A stretch of 64,000 bases of DNA from Acidimicrobiales bacterium (GTDB lineage Bacteria; Actinomycetota; Acidimicrobiia; Acidimicrobiales; Poriferisodalaceae): contig JAWKIQ010000005.1 of NCBI GenBank assembly GCA_041394185.1, forward strand, positions 62,001 through 126,000, in the 5' to 3' direction. Position 1 is the stretch's first letter. Each line of letters starts with the position of its first letter. Below the pieces are notes generated by a model. It was not told where the DNA came from. It saw nothing but the letters and a program-made list of their open reading frames with translations, and ran no database searches. The position numbers and the translations under genes are program-made. Below are positions 28,139 to 37,894 of this stretch, piece by piece.

Positions 28139-28217
28139 CGCAACAGCATAAGGCAAGGCCCAGCGGCACTATTCGAACCTACGCCGGTAGAGTTGCCTGT
28201 TCCGCCCGGAGGCAGTT

Positions 28218-30050
28218 TTGAGCATTAGAGAAGACCTTCGCAATGTCGCGATCGTCGCCCACGTAGACCACGGAAAGACCACCCTCGTCGATGCCATGTT
28301 GTGGCAGTCGGGTGCCTTTCGCGAAAACGCCGACATCAACGAACGGGTCATGGACTCGATGGATCTCGAGCGTGAGAAGGGCATCACGATCCTGGCCAAG
28401 AACACGGCCATCCGCTTGGGCGACCACAAGATCAACATCATGGACACGCCGGGGCACGCCGACTTCGGCGGCGAGGTCGAGCGGGCGCTGACAATGGTCG
28501 ACGGCATCGTCTTGCTGGTCGATGCCAGCGAGGGTCCGCTCCCCCAGACCCGCTTCGTGCTTCGCAAAGCGCTGGCCCTCAACCTGCCCGTGGTGCTGGT
28601 GATCAACAAGATCGACCGTCCCGATGCGCGCATCAAGGAAGTCATCGACGACACCTACGAACTGTTCCTCGACCTCGACGCCCACGAGGATCAGATCGAC
28701 TTCCCCATCATCTACACCAACGCCAAGGCGGGTACCGCCACCCTCGACCTCGACGAACCGGGCACCGACCTGCGTCCGCTCTTCGACACCCTGCTGAGCA
28801 CGGTGCCGGCGCCCCGTTTCGATCCAGACCACCCGTTGCAGGCGTGGGTCACCAACCTCGACGCGTCGCCATACGTCGGCCGCATCGCCTTGTGCCGGGT
28901 TCAGCACGGCAGGATTCGGCGGGGCCAGCAGGTTGCGTGGTGCCGGGCCGATGGGACGGTGCAGAACGCCAAGATCGGCAGCCTGTACGTGACCGAGAAC
29001 CTCGACCGGGTCGAGGTCGAGGAGGCCGGTCCCGGCGAGATCATCGCGGTGTCTGGCATCGAGGAGGTCACCATCGGCGAGACCCTTGCCGACCCAGCAG
29101 ACCCTCGACCGATGCCGGTCATAGCGGTCGACGAACCCACCCTGTCGGTCACCATCGGCGTCAACACATCACCGCTGGCGGGCAAGGACGGCGACAAGCT
29201 GACCGCCCGCCTGGTCAAGGCCAGGCTCGAAAAGGAGCTGGTCGGCAACGTCTCGTTGCGGGTGTTCCCGACCGACCGGCCCGACGCGTGGGAGGTACAG
29301 GGCCGAGGCGAGCTTCAGCTGGCGATTCTGGTCGAGATGATGCGCCGTGAGGGGTTCGAGCTGACCGTCGGAAAGCCGTTGGTGGTCACCAAGGAGATCA
29401 ACGGCACCCTGCACGAGCCGACCGAGCGCCTCACCATCGACGTTCCCGAAGAACACGTCGGTGCGGTCACGCAGTTGCTGGGCGAGCGCAAGGCCCGCAT
29501 GGAGAACATGACCAACCACGGCACCGGCTGGGTTCGTCTCGACTATGTGGTCGCAGCCCGCGGGCTGATCGGCTTCCGCACCGAGTTCCTCACCGAAACC
29601 CGTGGCACCGGCCTGTTGCACCACGTGTTCGAGGGCTATGAGCCCTGGATGGGCGAGCTTCGCACCCGCGTCGTGTGCAGCATCGATGCCGACCGCACCG
29701 GCCCGATCACTCCCTACGCGGTCACCCAGCTGCAGGAGCGCATGGCGTTCTTCGTCGGCCCTGGCACCGACGTGTACGAGGGCATGATCGTGGGCGAGAA
29801 CCCGCGCAACGAAGACATGGACGTCAACGTGTGCCGCGAGAAGAAGCTCACCAACATCCGCACCCAGTCGAGCGACGACACAGTGCGCCTGACCCCGCCT
29901 CGCAAGCTGACCCTCGAGCAAGCGCTCGAGTTCATCGCTGCCGACGAATGTGTCGAGGTCACCCCCAACTTCGTGCGCCTGCGCAAGACGGTGCTGAACG
30001 CCGGCGAGCGGGCCCGAACCCTGAAGCGCCTCAAGCACGAGCGCAGCTAG
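28218..30050 (+). CDS. typA: Translational GTPase TypA/BipA
   Basis: A 610-residue ribosome-associated GTPase, full length. It has G1 AHVDHGKTT, switch region REKGITI, G3 DTPGHADFGGE and G4 NKID, then domain II, EF-G-like III/V and the TypA-specific C-terminal domain (RTQSSDD, LTLEQALEFI). The TTG start at 28218 is supported by GGAGG 7 nt upstream and by the family N-terminus (IREDLRNVAIVAHVDHG). Confidence 0.97.
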   Translation: MSIREDLRNVAIVAHVDHGKTTLVDAMLWQSGAFRENADINERVMDSMDLEREKGITILAKNTAIRLGDHKINIMDTPGHADFGGEVERALTMVDGIVLLVDASEGPLPQTRFVLRKALALNLPVVLVINKIDRPDARIKEVIDDTYELFLDLDAHEDQIDFPIIYTNAKAGTATLDLDEPGTDLRPLFDTLLSTVPAPRFDPDHPLQAWVTNLDASPYVGRIALCRVQHGRIRRGQQVAWCRADGTVQNAKIGSLYVTENLDRVEVEEAGPGEIIAVSGIEEVTIGETLADPADPRPMPVIAVDEPTLSVTIGVNTSPLAGKDGDKLTARLVKARLEKELVGNVSLRVFPTDRPDAWEVQGRGELQLAILVEMMRREGFELTVGKPLVVTKEINGTLHEPTERLTIDVPEEHVGAVTQLLGERKARMENMTNHGTGWVRLDYVVAARGLIGFRTEFLTETRGTGLLHHVFEGYEPWMGELRTRVVCSIDADRTGPITPYAVTQLQERMAFFVGPGTDVYEGMIVGENPRNEDMDVNVCREKKLTNIRTQSSDDTVRLTPPRKLTLEQALEFIAADECVEVTPNFVRLRKTVLNAGERARTLKRLKHERS

Positions 30051-30084
30051 GTACCAGGTGCTGGGCACCGGGTACGGTGTCGCC

Positions 30085-30927
30085 ATGCGGATCGAAGCGT
30101 GCGAAGCCACGCTGGGGGCGACCGTCACCGATGTATCGCTGGCGGCACTCAGCAACCGGGAATGGCAGGCCATCGAGCAGGCGTTCCTGGACCATGCGGT
30201 GCTGATCTTTCCCGGCCAACACCTGAGCTCTGACGATCAGGTCGACTTCGCCAAGCGATTCGGCCCGATCGAACACCTGGCCGCCGGACGCGAGATCGTT
30301 CCCATCAGCAACGTCGAACCCGATGGTTCGATGCGCGGGCCCGACCATCCGGTCATGCACACCCTGCTGGGCAACGAGGGCTGGCACACCGACAGCACAT
30401 ACCAGCCGGTGTCGTCGCTGGGAGCGGTGCTGCAGGCCATCGAGGTCCCTGCTGAGGGTGGCGAGACCGAGTGGGCCGACATGCGAGCCGCCTACGAGGC
30501 GCTCGACTCAGACACCCGCACCCGCATCGCCGACCTGGCCGCCCACCACTCGATCCGCTATTCGCAGCGCCGGGCCGGGTTTGGTGGCGAGTATTCAGGC
30601 GCCTACGGATACGAGGTAGACGCCGCTCCACTTCGCCCACTGGTCAAGACCCATCCGGTTACCGGCCGACCTGCCCTGTTCACCGGACGCCACGCCCACG
30701 ACATCCCGGGGATGGATCCGGCCGACAGCGAGCGACTTCTTGATGCTCTGCTAGACGAGGCGTGCCAGGCACCACGGGTGATCTCGCACCGCTGGAAGCC
30801 CGGCGACGTGGTGCTGTGGGACAACCGCTGCGTGCTGCACCGGGCCCGCCCTTACGACATCACCCAACGCCGGGTGATGAAACACGTTCGCATCGCAGGC
30901 GACCCCGCCACAGAGTCGGGTATCTAG
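30085..30927 (+). CDS. TauD/TfdA-family Fe(II)/2-oxoglutarate dioxygenase
   Basis: A 280-residue dioxygenase starting at ATG 30085; an upstream in-frame start lacks family residues. Iron ligands are visible: GWHTDST (HxD) and DNRCVLHRA (distal His), and RRVMKHVRIAG carries the 2-oxoglutarate-binding Arg. The substrate is unknown (taurine-, alkylsulfonate- or aryloxy-type acids are typical). It lies 34 bp downstream of typA on the same strand. Confidence 0.9.
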   Translation: MRIEACEATLGATVTDVSLAALSNREWQAIEQAFLDHAVLIFPGQHLSSDDQVDFAKRFGPIEHLAAGREIVPISNVEPDGSMRGPDHPVMHTLLGNEGWHTDSTYQPVSSLGAVLQAIEVPAEGGETEWADMRAAYEALDSDTRTRIADLAAHHSIRYSQRRAGFGGEYSGAYGYEVDAAPLRPLVKTHPVTGRPALFTGRHAHDIPGMDPADSERLLDALLDEACQAPRVISHRWKPGDVVLWDNRCVLHRARPYDITQRRVMKHVRIAGDPATESGI

Positions 30928-30960
30928 GCGCGCCCACGGGTCTCGACCGCCGATTCTGGG

Positions 30961-31102
30961 TCCCCTTCCGAATCTGGGGTGCGATTTCGACCAGCGGTGA
31001 CCCACATCTGACCCCAGATTCGAAGTGACGCTCCCCTTCCCGATCTGGGGTGCGAATTCGACCACCCGTGACCCACATCTGACCCCAGATTCGGAGTGGG
31101 TG
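30961..31102. repeat. Two tandem ~71-bp palindromic repeats
   Basis: The 250-bp gap between the dioxygenase and acyl-CoA dehydrogenase genes holds two similar units. Unit 1 has perfect 12-bp arms CGAATCTGGGGT (30969-30980) and its complement (31011-31022). Unit 2 has arms at 31042-31051 and 31082-31091. Both have a 30-nt loop containing GGTGACCCACATCTG. The conserved loop and arms suggest a mobile palindromic element (REP/MITE-like) or a structured RNA. Confidence 0.8.
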
Positions 31103-31177
31103 CGGGGCGAGGATGCCGAGACCCCGGATGGGCCGCAGTAACTTGAGTTGCGGTTCGAAAGAGGAGTGCCCCAAACC

Positions 31178-32299
<1,122 letters not shown>

Positions 32300-32314
<15 letters not shown>

Positions 32315-32387
32315 GCACGGACCAGACAAAACAGACGTGCTCGGCTGAGCACGGACCAGACAAAACAGACGTGCTCGGCTGAGCACG
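32300..32387 (+). repeat. 34-bp tandem hairpin array (2.6 copies) at the acyl-CoA dehydrogenase stop
   Basis: Three copies of a perfect 7-bp hairpin CGTGCTC-GGCT-GAGCACG occur at 32302, 32336 and 32370, exactly 34 bp apart, separated by the linker GACCAGACAAAACA. The first hairpin contains the last codons and TGA of the acyl-CoA dehydrogenase gene. The array may act as a terminator or mRNA 3'-end barrier. Read on the minus strand each hairpin is followed by TCTGTTTTGT. Confidence 0.92.
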
Positions 32388-32407
32388 GTTCGGGGCAGGG
32401 GGTAACC

Positions 32408-34417
32408 ATGCTCGACGCGTCGATCGTTGCGGTGAGTCCGAGGTCTCTGACAGGCGACGTTGCCCGCTGGATCGACGAGATCGCTGCTCGCCTGATCGCC
32501 ATCAAAGAGCCGACTCCGGGCGGGGCGCGTTGGTGTGTGCTCGAGCGAAGCGTGGTTAGCCAAGCGGTGCGGACTGCCCCGGCCGGCACCTCCGTTGCCG
32601 ATGCGCTCGGCCTGGCGGGCATGCCCTCGGTTGCGATCACAGGCCCCAACACCTTGTTCACCGAAGCTCCCCCGCAGGGTCTGCTGTTCGTGGAGGGCAG
32701 GCGAATATTGGGTTATCTGGCCGCGGGCGAGCCTGTGCCCGAGCCTTTGATGGCCCGCCGCCTGCCTGGCTCGAACATCGGCGGTTCGGCCGTGAGCGTG
32801 GGTGCAAGGCGGGGTGCACCGGCTGCGGACGACCCAGAAACAGGGCTGTATCCGTTCACCGATGGGCCCGCGAGCGTGCAGCCGGACACCGCATTCGTGG
32901 TCGAGGTAGGTGTTTCCGTTTACGCCGACGACGCCACAGGTGCCCGGCTGGATTTGGCAACCGAGGGTTCGGTAGAGCTCGAGATCCTGGTGATGTCTGA
33001 CGAGTTCAGCGCCAAGGGCGGTGCCAGGCACACGCTCGTGTTCGACCCTGCCACCGAGCCCGTTTCCATCGTCTGTGTCGAGATGGTGACCAACCCTGCC
33101 AGGTCGGAAGTGCCCCACGCCTGGGCCGAGTCGACCGGCGAGATCGACTTCCTGTTCCTGCACGATGGACTTCCGGTGGGTCGAGTGCGTCACCGCGTTT
33201 CGGTCGATGTCGGCGGCGATGAGACGTTGACCATGGACTCAGGAAGCTGGCTGGGCGCAGAGGCGCCTCCGTGCTCGATGTCGATCGCGTCGACCCTGCC
33301 AGAGCCCGACCTGACCATCATCATCACCGCGTCGGCAGAGGTAGGAACTGGCAGGTTCGTGGCGTGCCTTAGATCGCGTCACCTCGAGGCCGGGTCGGTC
33401 ACCGCCGGCATAGATCTGGGGTCGGATGCCGCCGCTTTCGCCGAGGTGATCATGAAGACGATCCCTTCTCAGGACGGCGAGGTCTTCATCGACGAAACCA
33501 TCGCCGGCATCTCCAAGGTAATCGCCCGCACGGTCGACGATCCGCAGTTCTGGACGAGCGTTTCGGCGTGCCTGTCTGCGGCGCAGGCCCAGCGTGGCGA
33601 GGCCCCCAGCGTGCTGTTGTTGACGTCCGAGTCGTTCGTTCCGTGGGAGCTCGCCGACATCGGCGCAACCCCAGTCGCCCCCGACGCTCCCCCGCTGCTG
33701 GCGGCCCAAGCACGGGTCGGTCGGTGGATTCTGGACGACGTCCACTGCACCCCGATGGCTGATCAGTTGACGGTTGACATCGACCGCATTGCGACTGTGG
33801 TGGGCGAGTATCAGCCCACCTCGGGTCTGGCCCGCCTGCCTCTGGCCGAGGAAGAAGGCCAGTACCTGCGCGACCAGCTGGGTGCGACCTACGTCAGCGC
33901 CACGGCCGACGAGGTCGACATCGTGTTGGGCGCCCGGCTTCGCGACCCGTTTCAGATTCTGCACTTCGCCTGCCACGGCAATGTGACTCCGCTGGGCATG
34001 AACGCGCTGTACATGAACAACGGCAAGGAGTTGCTGCACTTCGCGATCGAGGCCTCGGCTGCGGGCCGCGAATATCGTCCGCTGGTGTTCTTGAACGCAT
34101 GCCGGGTCGGTGCGGGCCAGTCGCAGCTGAACCAGTACGGGGGCTTCGCGGGATCGTTTCTGCGGGCCGGCTACAGCGGGTTCATCGGGCCGCTGTGGGC
34201 GGTGGACGACACGGTTGCCCACGAGGTGGCCACCGACTTCTACTCCGGACTTGCCAGCGAGAACAGGCCCGCCGAGATACTGCGCACAATCCGCACCCGA
34301 TTCGTCGCCACCGACGAGGTCCAGGCGCCACCCTCGACCTACCTCGCATACGTCTTCTACGGGCACCCCGACCTTGCGTTGAACGGTGTCAGGTCCACCA
34401 GCGGAGCACAGCAGTGA
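32408..34417 (+). CDS. CHAT-domain (caspase-like) protease, cytosolic
   Basis: A 669-residue protein with no signal or membrane segment. The C-terminal ~250 residues form a CHAT domain of the caspase/HetF-associated fold: the catalytic His is in HFACHGN (His523) and the catalytic Cys in FLNACR (Cys565), followed by the typical GFAGSFLRAGYSGFIGPLW block. The N-terminal ~400 residues, partly beta-rich (FVVEVGVSVYADDATGARLD), are not recognised and may sense or bind a partner. The ATG at 32408 follows AGGGGGT. It overlaps the downstream hydrolase gene (GTGA), so the two are made together. Confidence 0.85.
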   Translation: MLDASIVAVSPRSLTGDVARWIDEIAARLIAIKEPTPGGARWCVLERSVVSQAVRTAPAGTSVADALGLAGMPSVAITGPNTLFTEAPPQGLLFVEGRRILGYLAAGEPVPEPLMARRLPGSNIGGSAVSVGARRGAPAADDPETGLYPFTDGPASVQPDTAFVVEVGVSVYADDATGARLDLATEGSVELEILVMSDEFSAKGGARHTLVFDPATEPVSIVCVEMVTNPARSEVPHAWAESTGEIDFLFLHDGLPVGRVRHRVSVDVGGDETLTMDSGSWLGAEAPPCSMSIASTLPEPDLTIIITASAEVGTGRFVACLRSRHLEAGSVTAGIDLGSDAAAFAEVIMKTIPSQDGEVFIDETIAGISKVIARTVDDPQFWTSVSACLSAAQAQRGEAPSVLLLTSESFVPWELADIGATPVAPDAPPLLAAQARVGRWILDDVHCTPMADQLTVDIDRIATVVGEYQPTSGLARLPLAEEEGQYLRDQLGATYVSATADEVDIVLGARLRDPFQILHFACHGNVTPLGMNALYMNNGKELLHFAIEASAAGREYRPLVFLNACRVGAGQSQLNQYGGFAGSFLRAGYSGFIGPLWAVDDTVAHEVATDFYSGLASENRPAEILRTIRTRFVATDEVQAPPSTYLAYVFYGHPDLALNGVRSTSGAQQ

Positions 34418-35868
34418 CGACCCGATTGGACGGTGGCCACCAGCAGCTGGATCTGGGCCCCAAGTACCGCCTGCGCGCGCCCGGTTTCGTCGGCACAGCC
34501 GAGGTCCATGCCGCAGGGTCAACCGTCAGGTCATCGGCGCCGGCGGCGTTTCCCGCAACCTTGGCCGCTGCCCTGGATAACGAGTCGATCACCGAACTCG
34601 ATTCGATCGTGCTGAGCCTGGCCACCGAGGCTTCGCCGGCCATGTCGACGTCTCGCCTGCGCAGCAGCAGCGGCGAGGCGGCAGTCGAACTGGAGATGAA
34701 CGACCTGGGCCCTGATGTTGGCCAGGTCGTGCTGGCCGTCGACGACAGCGGCGTCGCCACCTGGCATTACCCCGACCCGGGCTCGCCGACCGGCACGCAG
34801 CGCTTTGTGCTGAGGTCGCCCGACCCGACGGTCCCCGAACCGGGCGCCACGACCCGAGGAATCCTCGGCGTGGGCATGCGACTGGTGAGGACGTTTGTCT
34901 ATTCGGTGTCCGACCCGGTGGTGGGGGCCCTGGGGGCCAAGTCGGCCGGGCTGTGGGAGCGGGCGCGCCGGCCCTATCGGCTCAGGCCCTTCACGCCCGA
35001 GAACCATTCGACCAACACCGATGCCGAGCTGTCTTCGGACGATCTGCGCCGGCTGGGTTCGGGCCGGGCACTGCTGTTCGTTCATGGCACCTTCAGCCAG
35101 GCCCACTCGGGTTTCGGCACCATTGATCCCGCGTTGCTGGCCCGGCTTCACCAGGTCTACGAGGGTCGGGTGTTTGCGTTCGATCACCCGACGATGTCGG
35201 TCGACCCAATAGCGAACGCTGCCGCCCTGTTCGAGCGCCTACCAGGCGATGTCGGCTACGACCTGGACATCGTCGCCCACAGCCGAGGCGGGCTGTTGGG
35301 GCGGGTGTTGTGCGGCGAGCATCCAGGATTCGACGCCAACCGGTCGAGGGTTGCGGTCGGCAAGCTGGTGATGGCGGGCACCCCCAACCGAGGCACCGAC
35401 ATCGTCACCCCCGATCACCTGCCCAACCTGCTGGACCGCTACACCACGCTGTTGACCCTGATGCCGTTGGGACCCCTGGGCGAGGCGATCGATGCCGTGC
35501 TGGCCGTTGTGAAGATGCTGGGACACGGCATCCTGGACGGGCTCGACGGACTGTCGTCGATGGACCCGAAGGGCCAGTTCATCAGGGGATTTGGCAGGGC
35601 CGAATTGCCCGAGTCGACGTATTACGCGCTGGCTGCCAACTATCGGCCCGAGTCTGCGGGGCTCGCCGCATGGCTACGCAACGAGGCTCTCGACTCGGTG
35701 TTCGGGGGCGAGCCCAACGACATGGTGGTGCCGGCTCCCAGCGTCGAGGCGGCTCCGCTGGACGTAGCCAATCGCTTCCGCTTCGAGTTCGACGAAGGGG
35801 TGCACCACAGCGGCTACTTCTCGGCGCCGCGCACCACCGAACTGCTCGCACAGATCCTCACCGGCTGA
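34414..35868 (+). CDS. Alpha/beta-hydrolase (lipase/esterase-like) coupled to the CHAT protease
   Basis: The GTG at 34414 overlaps the CHAT stop (34415-34417), giving 484 residues. The first ~220 residues are unrecognised. The rest is an alpha/beta-hydrolase: ALLFVHGTFSQ (oxyanion region), nucleophile elbow VAHSRGG with Ser290, and a plausible acid (Asp436, GEPNDMVVP) and base (His464 or His465, GVHHSGYF). MAGTPNRGTDI is typical of PGAP1/lipase-like proteins. There is no signal peptide, so it acts in the cytosol unless delivered otherwise. The tight coupling suggests it is the effector or substrate of the CHAT protease. Confidence 0.75.
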   Translation: MTTRLDGGHQQLDLGPKYRLRAPGFVGTAEVHAAGSTVRSSAPAAFPATLAAALDNESITELDSIVLSLATEASPAMSTSRLRSSSGEAAVELEMNDLGPDVGQVVLAVDDSGVATWHYPDPGSPTGTQRFVLRSPDPTVPEPGATTRGILGVGMRLVRTFVYSVSDPVVGALGAKSAGLWERARRPYRLRPFTPENHSTNTDAELSSDDLRRLGSGRALLFVHGTFSQAHSGFGTIDPALLARLHQVYEGRVFAFDHPTMSVDPIANAAALFERLPGDVGYDLDIVAHSRGGLLGRVLCGEHPGFDANRSRVAVGKLVMAGTPNRGTDIVTPDHLPNLLDRYTTLLTLMPLGPLGEAIDAVLAVVKMLGHGILDGLDGLSSMDPKGQFIRGFGRAELPESTYYALAANYRPESAGLAAWLRNEALDSVFGGEPNDMVVPAPSVEAAPLDVANRFRFEFDEGVHHSGYFSAPRTTELLAQILTG

Positions 35869-35886
35869 GTAGCCAGAAACACGCGA

Positions 35887-37878
35887 TCACGGGGGCGGCA
35901 GCAGGCACTCGTCGCTGGTCTTGCACTGCACCACGATCGAGATGCCGATTCCGAGGTCGTCTCGCACGGGGACGCAAGGATCTCCGCGGGTTATCGGCGT
36001 ACCAGCAGGCGGGTTCTGAGAGATGACTGCGTCGGGCGGGAGCCCGCTGAGCGGGTCCCAGCTGCTGAAGACGGTGACCTGCTCGCTTCCGCAGGCCGCC
36101 ACCAGTGCAGCGATGGCCGCGTCTGCGTTGACCATGCCGACCAGGGTGGGCATCTGGGCGGTCTGTGGTTGCTTGGGGCACCAGCCCAATCCGACGCGAT
36201 CCTCTTCTGCGCTGCAGTATTCGGGGTCGGAGTAGAAGATCGTGATGGTCTGCGAGAAGCCCTGCGGCGAGCAGTAGCCGTCGAGCAGCTCGATGACCGA
36301 GCCTGCGGCCGGGATCTGGTGGATGATCGTCCCGTCGGCGACCGGGTTGTTGGGATCCCATGCCGGCTCGGGGAACAAGATGTCGCTGCCGCACGCCAGG
36401 CCGAGCTTGGTGGCGGCAGCTTGTATCGAGTCGAGACCTATCAACCCCGGCATCTCGTACGATCCGCCAACCACGAACTCGGGCTCGGCAGCAGTGGTGG
36501 TGGTTGACGACGTGCTGGTTGACGACGCGGTGGTTGAGGAGGTGCTAGGTGACGCTGTGGTGGTTGTCGCCGAGGTCGTGGTCGACGAGGAGCTGGTGGT
36601 CGTCGTCGGCGGGCCGTCATCGCCCGAAAGAGCGGCGAACAAAACCCAGCCGGCAACGGCTGCTGCAAACACGACTGCCATTTGAACGACGCGACGAGAC
36701 CACAGGGGTGGCGTGCCGGGGTGTTCGCGTTCGTAGCGCTCGTCTTGTTCGGTGGTGTCGGCCGCAGCAGCTGGCTCTGGGACGGTGTCGTCCAGAACCT
36801 CGAACAACTGACCCGTGGGCGAACGCATGAACAGCACTGGGGTTGCCCACTCGGTTGCGTTGCCCCCCGAGTACAGCGAGATTCGTGCCGACGTGACGGC
36901 TTCGTCGATGGGCTCGCCCGAGCTCATCGACCTGTACAACTCGCGGGCGAAGTCGACAGCTGCGGCGTCGGAGATCTCGAACTGCATGGCGATGGCCGCG
37001 GGCAGGCCCCGCTGGATGAGACCCTGGGCCAGGCCCGAGAACGGGTCGGTCGACGAGCTCCGCGCTCCCTCACATGCGTTGAGAATCGCCAACTGCAGGG
37101 GGCGGTGGTTGCTCATCAACACCGCCAACTCGTCAGAGTTGACCGCCCTGGGTTCGCCCAATTCGGTTTCGAACAACAAAGCGCCCCGGCCCTCGGCCCG
37201 CTCGAAGTCGCCATGCCCGATGAAATGGAACACGTGATACTGGCCCTGCTGAAGGGCGCCCTGCAGGGCCTCCAGCGTGGCGGTCTCGGACCTGACCAGC
37301 TCGATGCGCCCCTGGCTGCGCAGTTCGGTCGTGGCCTCTAGCAGCCTGGCCCACTCGGCTTCGGTGTCGAGCGCCTCGAACCCCGAAGGGCTCGACACCA
37401 CGACCAGTGCGCGCAGCGGAGCCGTGACGCTGATGGGCTTCGGCGGGTGGGGAAGCTCGAGGTAGCGCACCACAGGCGAAGCTGTCGACAGCGCCAGGAA
37501 GCTGCCGGCACGGCGGTCGTGCAAGTACTCCCATGGCACGTCGGCCAGGTCTGGGGCCTCGGCCAGCCGCAGACGCAAGCGCAGACCCGATCCAGACGCT
37601 GCCACCGTGTTGAGCGACGCCCTGAACATGCCCCGCATCTCGCCGTCGAACAAGGTTTCGAACAGTTCGCTGCCGAACGACTCGGCGCGCACCGCCCGCT
37701 CGACTCCGTCGGCGTCGTTTCGGCTCATGTCGACGATGAACGACTCGAGCGCCAACTCCGAGAAGGGCAGCTCGAACGTATGCGAGTACTCGCCAACGGG
37801 CGACGCGATAACCCGCGCCGTGTATCCCTGCGACCGCGTGCCACTGACGTGCACATCGAATGTCTCGTAGTTGGTCAT
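35887..37878 (-). CDS. Membrane-anchored CHAT protease with extracellular PASTA-like domains
   Basis: 663 residues from ATG 37878. The cytosolic CHAT domain (about 100-345) has catalytic His222 (HFIGHG) and Cys269 (ILNACEGARS) and the family block FSGLAQGLIQRGLPAAIAMQ. A single membrane helix (about 397-419) is followed by a ~45-residue Thr/Ser-rich linker and two PASTA-like repeats. The first has YEMPGLIGLDSIQAAATKLG and IIHQIPAAGSVI; the second has MPTLVGMVNADAAIAAL and VISQNPPAGTPI. The order is that of PknB-type kinases with the kinase replaced by a protease. It is convergent with the CHAT/hydrolase pair, 18 bp away. Confidence 0.82.
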   Translation of the reverse strand: MTNYETFDVHVSGTRSQGYTARVIASPVGEYSHTFELPFSELALESFIVDMSRNDADGVERAVRAESFGSELFETLFDGEMRGMFRASLNTVAASGSGLRLRLRLAEAPDLADVPWEYLHDRRAGSFLALSTASPVVRYLELPHPPKPISVTAPLRALVVVSSPSGFEALDTEAEWARLLEATTELRSQGRIELVRSETATLEALQGALQQGQYHVFHFIGHGDFERAEGRGALLFETELGEPRAVNSDELAVLMSNHRPLQLAILNACEGARSSSTDPFSGLAQGLIQRGLPAAIAMQFEISDAAAVDFARELYRSMSSGEPIDEAVTSARISLYSGGNATEWATPVLFMRSPTGQLFEVLDDTVPEPAAAADTTEQDERYEREHPGTPPLWSRRVVQMAVVFAAAVAGWVLFAALSGDDGPPTTTTSSSSTTTSATTTTASPSTSSTTASSTSTSSTTTTAAEPEFVVGGSYEMPGLIGLDSIQAAATKLGLACGSDILFPEPAWDPNNPVADGTIIHQIPAAGSVIELLDGYCSPQGFSQTITIFYSDPEYCSAEEDRVGLGWCPKQPQTAQMPTLVGMVNADAAIAALVAACGSEQVTVFSSWDPLSGLPPDAVISQNPPAGTPITRGDPCVPVRDDLGIGISIVVQCKTSDECLLPPP

Positions 37879-37894
37879 GAGCCCCCGGCAGAGA

